Below are positions 1 to 10,530 of a stretch of 64,000 nt of DNA, one piece after another. The stretch lies in assembly GCA_031213475.1 (NCBI GenBank), contig JARUPZ010000017.1, positions 6,712,167 through 6,776,166 of the forward strand, given 5' to 3'. The stretch is from Nereocystis luetkeana. Lineage: Eukaryota > Sar > Phaeophyceae > Laminariales > Laminariaceae. The position numbers and the translations under genes are program-made. Within the stretch, counting starts at the first letter, position 1. The number at the start of each line of letters is the position of its first letter. The notes beneath the pieces are model-generated. The model was not told where the DNA came from. It saw only the letters and a program-made list of their open reading frames with translations, and ran no database searches.

Positions 1-2235
1 ATGCGGTAAGCATGGGGCAACGACCCTTACGTCCGCCGCGGCTGGGTGTAGGAGACGTTGGACGCGGTTGGCATAACCTGGCCACCTACCGAACGTCGGG
101 GCTGTGAAAAGTAGATGGCCGAAGCACGTCAGCTTCGCAGAACAGATGCGCATGGCGATAACGTGCCCTTGGACATCGGCGTTTGTTTCGGTAGCTCGGT
201 TAAAAACATAACATTGCGTGTCTCACACGTAGTCCATTTGAGCCGTGTCGTACGGAGACCAACATATTACCCGGTCCACCTATCGCTCACTGTCTGAGTA
301 GGCTTCTGCCCATGGTCACAACCGTAACCCTTCAGCCCTGTTCGCATTGTTTTTCCTCGTTTTGAATGGGCAGTGGCCAGGTAATGCACCAATCGGGCGG
401 TGTCGATCGTCATTCAATCTTCGATGCCAGCAGCGCGACGACGTGCATATCGACCGCTGCCCCTTGCGAGCAGACAAGAGCACACCCCACTATTTTCCAA
501 GTGCACGAAGATTCACCGCGGCTCGACGGTGTACAGACTCTGCCACAGTCAGGCGGACACGGCACACCGGCCGTATCCTCGTATCGGTTTTTGTTTTCTT
601 TCTCAGTGACGTGCCATTTTGCAACCACCCGATCTGCCATTATCTTGGGAGTGAAGGTGGAATACCGTAAGGGCTATGGGGGTCCCTTAACCCGGGGGAT
701 ATAGCATCCGCTACTGTTGTGTAATAGTCTGTATGCTTTATATATATTTTCTTGTCGCACAAGTGTGTATTGCCTTGTCCGAGATTTGTTTCGACGTGAA
801 CTCTCTCCCAGGAATGTACTCAGTTACGTTGTTTCTGCGAGCAACGTGCGCTTTTTGAATAGAGGTATGCCTAAAGTTCCTCGTGATTGAGCTTGAGTCT
901 TGTTGGCGTGGGTGACGTACGCCTTCCATTGTATTGCCTGGGGTGTTTTAAATTTGCTGGCGGTGGGTGGGATATCCACGCAATTCAGGATGGGTGGTTG
1001 GGTGTGTCTGTCACATGGGTGGTGTAGTATTAACGAGCATATTCGCGTTGTCGACTTGGCACTTGACCCCATTTCACATGCCCTCGTAATGCACGGTGCC
1101 GCGGTGGCATGGGCTCTCGGGCATGTCAGGCGGACATGGCACACCGGCGTAGTCTCGTATCTGTTCACCTCGTTTTTGTTCAGGCCGCGCCAAGGCGAAA
1201 AGAGCCCATCCACGATGTTATTCTGGCAGCGATGGATTGGCGGTGAGAGGAAACTGTGTACCCAAACCAGGGTAGTCAAACGTCTGCTGCCTATGTTGTG
1301 GAATAGCTCCGACCGTCTTAGTATCTCTTCTGTCTCTCGTAAGTGTTACTCGTGAAGTCGAACCCCTTCGACATCAACTCTGGTGCAGAAACGCGGCTTC
1401 TTTGTGTTGTCGTTAAAAGTACGGTATCCCCTTCGAATAGTGGTACGAGTACCGCAGTGGCTTGGTTGAGCCTGGGTCGTGTTGGCGTGGGTGTCCCGCG
1501 TCTAGGATTTGATAGCGAATTGTGTTGTTATGGGGTCCTGGTGGTTGTCCACACGACATAACCTCGCGTATTGGGCGTGTCGTACAAAAAAGTGATGTTA
1601 CTTCAAAAAGCACACGTCACCTCCCATGACATACTTTGTCTGCCAGAAGAATGGTACAGTAGAGTGTCAACTGATGGTTCAAACGTGTATAACCCGGTAG
1701 GCTAGGCTAGTTACCCTACCGTCGCTGCTACCGAGAGCAATGAGATGTTTTCGTTTACCGAGTGATTGCAAAAATCGGGTCATAACCATTTCGTGCGGTA
1801 CACCTGTCTGAACAACTGCAATACTGGCGTAATGAAACGCCGCAACCGTCATGTCAATTCCGTACCTCCACGGGACAAACCTAGTAGTCGCGCGATAAGG
1901 AAGGTCCACATGTATGGCTGCTGCACGAGGATACACGCAGTAGGACGACACCACGGCCTTGTGCAGCGTACGGCCGTCGCGCACAGTTTGGATTTCGGAT
2001 GAATCGCGAGAGGGATAGCTATTTTCGATTATACGGTTTCGAACCCACGAAGGGGGCTTGCTGACCTCAAACCTCACCCAGTGTTGTTGAAAGAATTTTC
2101 CATTGGCACAACTTTGTTCGTTACATGGCGCTACTGTATTACAACCATTATACGGCTGAGCGGGCACTCTCTGGCCATTTTTGGTGGACCGCTTTTTTTA
2201 TATTCATCACTATAACTTTCCAGCCCATCTCGTAT
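1..2235. other. Intergenic, no supported gene
   Basis: I see no coding region with convincing composition, start or splice sites here. The only structure is a weak dispersed repeat: the box caggcggacacggcacaccg at 550-569 recurs with one change at 1127-1146 and, more diverged, at 48277-48297. In all three it is followed by a cgtarYctcgtatcg-like stretch. Confidence 0.5.
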
Positions 2236-2512
2236 TAAGAAGAGTTTTTACTCTCAGCGCTCTTCTGGACAAGTTGTGGTCACGGGTGTCATCCCTTCTT
2301 CCCCCCGGTACGTGCCTTATTTTTTGTCGCGCATAGGGTTCAGCATTCCCAATGCTCGTCGATTTTCTTCGAATGCATCTAACCCACGCTCTCGCGCTTT
2401 CCGCTGATCGACTACAATAAAAACCAGTGCCTGGAAACATGCACTCGGCGTGACTCGAACCCACGGAATTGATCTTGATAGGCTCGCGGATCATATAGCA
2501 AGCCACCGGGGG
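2236..2512 (-). mobile_element. tRNA-like SINE, copy A
   Basis: Read on the minus strand, the head near 2512 starts gcccccggtggcttgc and carries a good pol III B box, GGTTCGAGTCA (plus-strand tgactcgaacc at about 2454-2464). The body holds an aataaa-like stretch, then the block ggcacgtaccgg beside gcgcgaca. The same order (gccccggtgg head, B box, aaataaa, ggcacgtaccgtagc) recurs at 30948-31195 and 13497-13790. The A box is degenerate, so this is an old copy. The family call is from comparing three copies by eye. Confidence 0.5.
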
Positions 2513-3350
2513 CGCAATGGGCATTGAACCCTGAAGAACTACTACCCAATTGTCATTTGGCTTCGATGGTCATTTTCATATTGCACGTATAGTGACGTGG
2601 CTCGTCGGCCGGGCCTTGCGTCGTTTGAAGTTCGTTTTTTGCTGGATATCAAGCTCATCGAGCTAGAAGCATAAATAACTACAGTTTTGTTGTATATCCT
2701 TCGAATTGTTATGTTATTATTCTCTGCGATGTTCGGGGGGGGGGTCCACTGGCGTGGTACGAGAGCCACGACACCGGCCGCTTACCCTCGTGGCCTATCG
2801 TACTGCCAGTACCCGGGAGTTCCCCCCTCCAGCCGACTGGTCAGGGGCTCTAACAAACGCAGTATCGGACGACCGACACACCCCAATTCCGAGGTCGCAT
2901 CTATACTACGGTGTTCGGCCCCAAACAGCACCCTGGCCTGGCTGCCTGTGCCCTATCTTTCCCGTCTCTTATAGTTTACGAGATACCATACCCGCGTCCT
3001 CTGGGCTATTGCGGGTGTACGTCTTGGAAAACTCTGAAAACATCAATTTACCTTCCCTCTGGATCGCCCTCTGCGGCACTTCCCCCCCCAGCCGCCAGCG
3101 TAGTGGTTGGGGCGATACGCAATGATTAGAGGCCAACTTCTCTGGAACCATCTCCAGCTTCCACAAACAATTCGCGAAGTGCCCCGAGGGCCTGCGTGTA
3201 CCCCCGCGCCCTGACCGTTTTACCGTACCGATACGACGACAGGGGGGGCCCTTTCTGGCCACGTCGGATATCCTGACAACAACTCCAAAATGAGAGCGAC
3301 GGCACCGACGACTGCTCCTACCCCGGAACGCGCCCCGAAGGCGTCGACGC
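2513..3350. other. Intergenic, no supported gene
   Basis: No gene or clear element was found. The stretch becomes GC-rich after about 3080 and merges into the tandem duplication and the minus-strand fossil that follow. Confidence 0.4.
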
Positions 3351-3652
3351 GTGTGCGCACGATAACCGACCCTGGCTGAGCCTGGTCGTTTTTATGGCCT
3401 CGAAAGGGGAACTCGGTGCTGATAGCCTGATGCCCCTGCAACGAGGTCAAGCCCCTCTCCCCCGCGACTAACACTACGTCACCCCTCGTCGAGTAATGCC
3501 GAGTGTGCGCACGACAACCTCGTTGCTGATCCTGGTCGCCTTTATGGCCTCATAAGATGACCTCGGTGCCGGTAGCCTGATGCCCCTGCAACGAAGTCAA
3601 CCCCCGCTCCCCCGCGAATAACGCTACATCACCCCTCGACAAGCAATGCACG
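3351..3652. repeat. 152-bp tandem duplication
   Basis: The unit beginning gtgtgcgcacgataacc at 3351 is repeated at 3503 (gtgtgcgcacgacaacc). Both copies continue with ttatggcctc, then gcctgatgcccctgcaacga, then ctcccccgcga and catcacccctcg. The offset is 152 bp and the copies differ at scattered positions, so the duplication is not recent. It lies at the edge of the recombinase-like fossil and may be part of its end region; that link is inference. Confidence 0.75.
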
Positions 3653-6370
3653 GGGTGAACGAAGCCGGACGAAGAGGCGAATATTTCGTTATTTCGTCAG
3701 ACTTCTCAATCAAACCCGTAGCCCCATACCAACGACGGCCAAAGAACTTGGCCACCCGGGCCCCACGACAAGGCCAGGCCCTGTTCTCGCAACAACGTGT
3801 CCCACCAAAAATGGCGACAAGATACTGATGGGGTACCGGCGGCATTGTGCGACCGTGCCCCCCTTTTATTCCACGTTCAACGAGCGGCGACGACGTGGGC
3901 AACTCCATTGGCAAGTTTGCGCGGTGGAAGTGTGACACGGCTGATAGTTTACTAGTATTATTACCAGCTTGGTTTCCCTCCGACGCACACCAAGCTAGGA
4001 ACTCAAGCAACGCCTGGATCTTATCCGTATTGAATGGAGGCGCGTGTTAAAATACGTCGCTATCCTCAGTAACTCCCGAAATATAAACCCAAAACGTCCA
4101 AGACCGGAATCCCTACGTATGAGCTTGGTGAGCCGACGGCGCAACCAATTGGCGGGCAAGCTTGCTGCCAGCACTTCTGAGCATACCGCGATGCCCGCTT
4201 GCCCCAGGACCTGGGCTCCCAACGGACGTTGACCCCGATATGCAAGCTGGGCATCACGCGCTGCTGCTCCCGTACGCCTTACCATCGTCCTCGCCTCCGC
4301 CTCCGCCGAGGAGCGAGTGAAACTCCACCCACTAGACGCCCCGCTGCCGCTGTAGCTGGTGCTGCCGCTACCGGGAACATTGCCGCTGCCGCCGCCGCTG
4401 CTCCCAACCCTTACACCGCCACCCCCAGGCCCCGCCTGCCTTTGATTTTGGCCGTGTTGGCCAGAATGTTTTGGATACAGCGTCGCTGGTTTCGACGCCG
4501 CTATCGCCCGACCCCCCCCCCCGCCGGTATCCGACTTGCGCTTATTGCCGCTGCCCATCTTGTGAGCTAGACCCACGTGGATGAACACGCAGGTGTTATC
4601 GTATCGGCGCCTGCCGGTCTTTGTTCACTGCCGGCATTCGCCACCCCCGGCCCCGGCCGCCAGGGTGGAGGTAAGGCAAGGTTGCTGAATTTCATCGTTG
4701 ACAAAGCCGCCGAAGGCGACGTAGCCGGAAAGGTGGGGCAACTGCGGCCCCGAAATACCGGGGAAGGCATCCGCCGGCGGCGGGTAGGCCGACTCGTGGC
4801 CGCAGGCGTCGGGGACACCGCGCAGGTTAAGCTTGAAGGTCTGCGTTCTTTGGTGACCAGAGCCGCGGACCTGGACTGGTTCGTTGGGCGATCAGCGATC
4901 GCAAAACTCTCCAGAACGTGGTCGTCGAGGGTCGTATCTCCCACGCTGAGGACTCATCCGCGCGCCTCCAAGCGAGGGCGCGCCACCTGGAGGTCCGCGC
5001 CATCTTTTGGGAGCCCGCGGAACGCGATCGTATCGGTCGCGTACCCCAAATGCTCAGGTGTTGTGCCAGTGGAAGGTTGATGCCTGCCCCGCCGCGCGGT
5101 GTGAAGGCCAGAAAGTCGATGCCGTCCAACGCTTCGATATGCCATGGACGCCGGTCGAAATATTGACCGTGGTTCCTACGATCCCTTGCACGGCCACCCT
5201 CTGCATCGACCCCAGGCGGCGGCCGGTGCACATAATCCGCCATAGCCGAGTCTTGGGCTGTCCCACGATGCCGTTGCGCGGTTGGTCATAATAGTGTTGA
5301 CTTGTCGGCCCAGGGCTGTAAACGGGTTGTCAGCGCTGCAGTTCCCGTTTATATCCGACCCGACCTCTGGCGCACCCGACTGGTCGTGTGGGGCGTGGCC
5401 GAGTGAAACCGATGGCGCGCCGTTGGCTCCTGCCCCGCCCTGGACGTAGCCGAGTCGGCGGTTTTCCCTCCCGCCTGTCCGAAGAAGTTACCGGCGCCAC
5501 CGGCGCTGCCCGCACAACCCCTGTAGCCAAGCCCCCCCTCGCAGCGCGGGCGGTTGCGGTACCGGCTAAAGGGCCACTCAAGCCAGCCCCTCCCGTTGGG
5601 CCCACGGTGGTCCCCGTACCGCCCGAAACTCTCCCGAAGCCCCGTCCTCATGGGATCGCGGCAAGCGGACCTGCACCTGCCTGTCCGAGAGGGGCGACGG
5701 CGGCACCGTCGACGCCCGGAGTACCGCTATGGCAAAAACGCCCGCCCCGGACCTACGTCGAGCCTTCCCTGCTCGGGGTTGGAGTGCCCTCGAAGACCCG
5801 CGCGGGCGCCGGTGGCCCCATCGACGGGTTCGCCAGCGATGCTGGGAGTTAGGGGGAGGACCCCGGCGACGGGGCTATCCAACGGCTGTCTGTCCGGCCG
5901 TCCGAGTAAGGCGGTGTTGGGAGAGTAGTCCACCAGGGAGGCGCCGGCAGCAGAGCTCCGGGGATGCGTTTCAACCCTGCTGGCGCCAGGTCCCTCCCCC
6001 GAGGGCGGGACTGTGGGCTTCGGCGATGTCGTTCATCGAGCTCTCGAGCGCCGCCTGGAACTGGGCGATTTCGTTGGCTATCTTCAGCTTGGAGGTTGCA
6101 CATTCCACCAGCGACGCGAAAGCCCCTTCTACGCCGTCGGTACCTCTCATTGTCCCGAGTTTCCCCTCCGCCGTTGTTCTCGCTGAGCCTCTGCGAAATT
6201 TCAACGAGGCGAAACATTATGGACGCGACACAGAACGCGATGAGACCAACAACGGACGACGGGGACGCGAAACAGAACACAACGACGGCAACCGCGGACG
6301 CGACGAGGCGGCGCGGAACGGGGCAACGCGACGGGAACAATAGTAGGTAGAGGCGACCGTGAGCACTACC
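3620..6370 (-). mobile_element. Broken mobile-element fossil with tyrosine-recombinase-like part
   Basis: This GC-rich block has coding-like composition on the minus strand but is interrupted many times. Near 3650-4040 the minus strand reads like the N-terminal half of a tyrosine recombinase: a helical LLEFLAWC segment, then KLSAVSHFHR, then a basic stretch, as in the SAM-like core-binding domain of that family. Upstream (4100-4590) lies a Gly/Ser-rich linker, and beyond that Pro/Arg/Gly-rich and coiled-coil-like parts that could be a gag-like or DNA-binding region. DIRS-like or Crypton-like origin would fit. It looks old and is clearly not functional. A decayed host gene cannot be excluded. 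Confidence 0.4.
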
Positions 6371-9300
6371 CATGCACGGCCTGGACGAGGGTGGGGCGTG
6401 ATTGTCCCCGTGCTGATGTGCGCCGGCACACCATTAGTACGGGGCGGCGATGTTTATAGCCGCGGTGGCTGACATGCGCCGGCATTCTCCCATCAACAGC
6501 ATCCGATATCTTGTGCTCCGCACCGCGTATCTCATGCACCGGCCGAGAGCTCCGCTTGGGGTGACACGCGCCTGTGTCTTTGGTACGAATGTGTCGCTGG
6601 TGAGAGGGGGTTGAGGCATGCGCCGGCATGAATTCCGCTCAATCTCGGCTGCCAGCCGGTGGGCCGGTCACGAGAGGTGGACCGGCGCATACTCCGCCAC
6701 GATCGACTGCCTTACAGTGCACCGGCACGGCCTCGTCGTTTTACGTCGCGACGCGTATGTTAGACATCGTTAGCGAGGGGCAGGGTCAACGGTCGGCGCA
6801 TCGGCGCCACCCCCAAGCCGTGCACCGGCACGTAGTCCCTCACCATCGACCGCCTTCTAGTGCGCCGGCACAGCGTTATATTTACATACGTCGTTGATTG
6901 TGTACCGCGACATTAATCATACGTATCGTTCGTGGGGGAAAGGCCAAGGGCCGACGCATTGGCGCCGACGACGAGGCCTGCGCCGGCACACAGTACCTCA
7001 CCATTGACCGGCTTTCAGTGCCCCGGCACAGCGTCGTTGGAACATACAGCAACGTATTGTCTGTCGCAACGCGTAGGATATCTATCGTGAGCGAGGGATG
7101 GGCCCCAGCCCGCCGTGCACTGGCACATAGTCCCTTGCCCTCGACCGCCTTCTAGTGCGCCAGTACAGCGCTGATGTTATATACGCCGTTCGTTGTGTAC
7201 CGCGGTGTGTATGTTCTGTATCGTAAGTGAGAGACGGACCCCAGGCCGGCGCGTTGGCGCCGGACACGAGACCTGCACCCTGCATATATCCCCTCACCAT
7301 CGACGGCCTTTTAGTGCACAGGAACAGCGTTGTTGATACGTACAGCAGTATGTTGTGCTTCGTGACGGCGTATGATATCTACTGCTATACTCATCGCGAC
7401 GCGTATGATAAGTGTCATTATCGAGGGGCAAAGCCAAGGGTCGGTGCATCGGCGCCGGCCCCAAGCCGTGCACTGGCACATAGTCCCTCGGCATCGACTG
7501 CCTTCTAGTGCGCCGGCACAGCGGGGATGTTATATTCACCGTTCGTTGTGTACCGCGGCGTGAATGGTCTGTATCGTGAGTGAGGGGCGAACCACAGGCC
7601 GGTGCGTTGGCACCGGACACGAGACCTGCACCGCCATATATCCCCTCGCCCTCGACCGACTTTTAGTGCTCCGGCACAGCGTTGTTGGAACGTACAGCAG
7701 TATGTTGTGTTTCGCGACGCGTATGATATATATTGCTCTACTCATCGTGACGCGTATGATAAGTCTCATTAGTGAGGGGCAAAGCCAAGGGTCGGCGCAT
7801 CGGCGCCGGCCGCAAGCCGTGCACTGGCACATAGTCCCTCGCCATCGACCGCCTTCTAGTGCGCCGGCACAGCGGTGATGTTATTACACCGCCCGTTGTG
7901 TACCGCGGCGTGTATGATCTGTATCGTTAGTGAGGGACGGGTCAAGGGCTGACGCGTTGGCGCCGGCCCAGAGGCCTGCGCCGGCACATAGTCCTTCACC
8001 ATGAACCGTCTTTTTGTGCATTTACACAGCGTCGTTGGAACATACGGCAGCACATTGTGTCCCGCCACGTGTATGATATCTATCGTTAGTGTGAGATGGC
8101 CACAGGCCAACGCTTTGGGATCGGCCTCGGGACCTGCGCCGACAAATATCCCCTCACCATCGACCGCCTTTTAGTGCACCGGCACACCGTTGTTAGTAGG
8201 TAGCCGGCACACACAGTAGTCCCTTAACCATCGACCGCCTTGTTTGCATTGGCACAGCGTCGTTGAAACGTACAGCACAGCAGTACGTTGTGTCTCGCAA
8301 CGCGTATGATATGTATCGCTAGTGAGGGACGGGCCACGGGCCGACGCGTTGGCGCCGGCCATGAGACCTGCACCGGAACATATTCCCTCACCATCGACAG
8401 CCTTTTTGGTGCACCGGCGCAGCGTTGTTGATACGTACATCAGTACACTAGGTTTAGCAACGTCTACGATATATATATCACTACTCGACGCGACAAGTGT
8501 GATAACTATCGTTAATGAGGGGCAAGGCAAAAGGGCGGCGTATCGGCGCCGGCCCCAAGCCGTGCACCGACACATAGTCCCTCACCACCAACCGCCTTCT
8601 AGTGCGCCGGCAAAGCGCCGTTGTTCATGCTTCGTTCATTGTATACAGCGAGGTTTATTATATGTATCGCTAGTGAGGAACAAGCCAAGGGCCGACGCGT
8701 TGGCGCCGGCCAAGAGGCGTGCGCCGACACGTCGCATCCTTCATCCATCGACCGCCTTTTAGTGCACCGGCACGGAGTCGTTGGAACATACAGCAGTACA
8801 TTGTGTCTCGCAACGTGTATGGTATGCATCGTTTGTGAGGGATGGGCCACGGGCCGACGCTTTGGCGCCGGCCACCAGTGCCTGCACCGGCATATGTTCC
8901 CTCACCATCGGCTGCCTATTAGTGCACCGGCACAGCATGGTTGGTACGTACAATAGTACCTTGTGTCTCATGACGCGTATGATATATATAGCATTGTCGT
9001 CGCGAAGTAAAAGTTAAGTATGCTAAAGTAGGGGCAGGGCCAAGGGTCGGCGCATCGGCGCCGGCCCCAAGCCTTGCACCGGAAAACTCACCGTCGACCG
9101 CCTTCTAGTGCGACGGCCCGGGGGTGGTGATATATACATCGTTCACTGTGAGTCGTGATGTGTATGATCTGTATCGTTAGTGAGGGACGGGTCACTGGCC
9201 GACGCGTTGGCGACGGTCCCAAACCTGCGCCGGCACATTGGTCGCCTCACCATCGACCGCCTTTTTGTGCACCGGCACAGCGTTGTTGAACATATATCGA

Positions 9301-9784
9301 TACGTTGTTTCCCGCAACGTGTATGAGATGTGTCGTTTGTGAGAGACGGGCCACAGGCCCACGCTTCGGCGTCGGCCACGAGACCTGCGTCGGCTAATAT
9401 TCCCTCATCATCGACTGCCTGTTAGTGCACCGGCACAGCGTTGTTGGTACGTACAACAGTACCTTGTGTCCCATGACGTGTATGATATATACCGCATAGT
9501 CGTCGCAAAGCCAAAATTTAGGTATGCTAAAGTAGGGGCAGGGCCAAGGGTCGGCGCATCGGCGCCGGCCTCAAGCCGTGCACCGGCACACTCACCGTCG
9601 ACCGCCTTCTTAGTGCGACGGCCCGGCGGTGTTGATATATACATCGTTCACTGCGAAACGCGACGTGTATGATCTGTATCGTTAGTGAGGGACGGGTCTA
9701 GGGCCGACGCGTTGGCGACGGCCCCAAACCTGCGTCGGCACATGGTCGTGTATGAGGTGTGTCGTTTGCGAGAGACGGGCCACA

Positions 9785-9806
9785 GGCCGACGCTTCGGCG
9801 TCGGCC
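9785..9806. repeat. Perfect 9-bp hairpin in satellite monomer
   Basis: ggccgacgc, loop ttcg, gcgtcggcc: a perfect inverted repeat closed by a C(TTCG)G loop. Other monomers carry versions with loops gttg, tttg or atc and one or two stem changes, so the paired core is the most constant part of the repeat. Confidence 0.75.
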
Positions 9807-10417
9807 GCGACACCTGCGCCGTCTAATATTCCCTCATCGTTGACCGCCTTTTGTTGCACCGGCACAGCGTTGTTGGTACGTACAACAGTACCTTGTGTCT
9901 CATGACGTTTATGATATATATCGCAATACCCATTGTGACGCGTATGATACCTGTCGTAAGCGAGGGGCAGGGCCAAGGTACGACGCATCGACGCCGGCCC
10001 CAATCCGTGCACCGGCACCTGTTATCTCATTACCGACCGCCTTCTCGTGCGCCGGCAAAGCGGTGTTGCTACATACCGCGATCGATGTGTACCGCGACGT
10101 TTGTTACATGTATCGTTAGTGAGGGATGGGCCAAGAGCCGACGCGTTGGCGCCGGCCACTAGGCTTGCGCCGACACATAGTCCCTCAACCATCGACCGCC
10201 TTTTTGTGCCCCGGCACAGCGTCGTTGGAACATACGGCAATACATTGTGTGTCGCAACGTGTGTATGTATCCGTTGTGAGAGACGGGCCGCAGGCCGACG
10301 CTTTGGCGCCGGCCACGAGACCTGCACCGGCATATATTCCGTCAATATCGACCACCTTTTAGTGCACCGGCACAGCGTTGTTGGTACGTTCAGCAGTACA
10401 TTGTGTCTCACGACGTG

Positions 10418-10421
<4 letters not shown>

Positions 10422-10451
<30 letters not shown>
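10422..10451. repeat. (TA)n microsatellite
   Basis: An uninterrupted run of about 15 TA units interrupts the last complete satellite monomer. Confidence 0.9.
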
Positions 10452-10454
<3 letters not shown>

Positions 10455-10530
10455 GCTTTTCATAGCGAGGGACGGGCCGAGGGCCGACGTCTTGGCGCTG
10501 GCCCGTTAAAACAAACGTCAGCTATGAGAT

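Larger units (their letters stand above)
6370..10530. repeat. Satellite array with higher-order structure
   Basis: About 22 monomers follow each other, each marked by gagggaygggcca, then gccgacgcgttggcgccggc, then caccggcacat, ccctcaccatcgaccgcctt, agtgcaccggcacagcg and gcgtatgatat. Landmark spacing alternates between about 150-160 and 190-195 bp. One monomer class (ggtcggcgcatcggcgcc followed by ccaagccgtgcac) recurs at 6791, 7438, 7790, 8532, 9045, 9549 and 9977, so the common higher-order unit is three monomers, about 505-515 bp, with two- and four-monomer variants. Monomer lengths are not multiples of three, so the many short open frames here are by-products. The first 250 bp are degenerate. 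Confidence 0.9.

Noticed and set aside
2030-2075. B-box-like ggtttcgaacccacg
   Set aside because: No matching A box or cloverleaf could be found at tRNA spacing and no shared SINE body follows.
6370-10530. CRISPR-like direct repeats
   Set aside because: The repeats are 150-195 bp, contiguous and diverged, without short constant repeats and unique spacers, in a eukaryotic setting.
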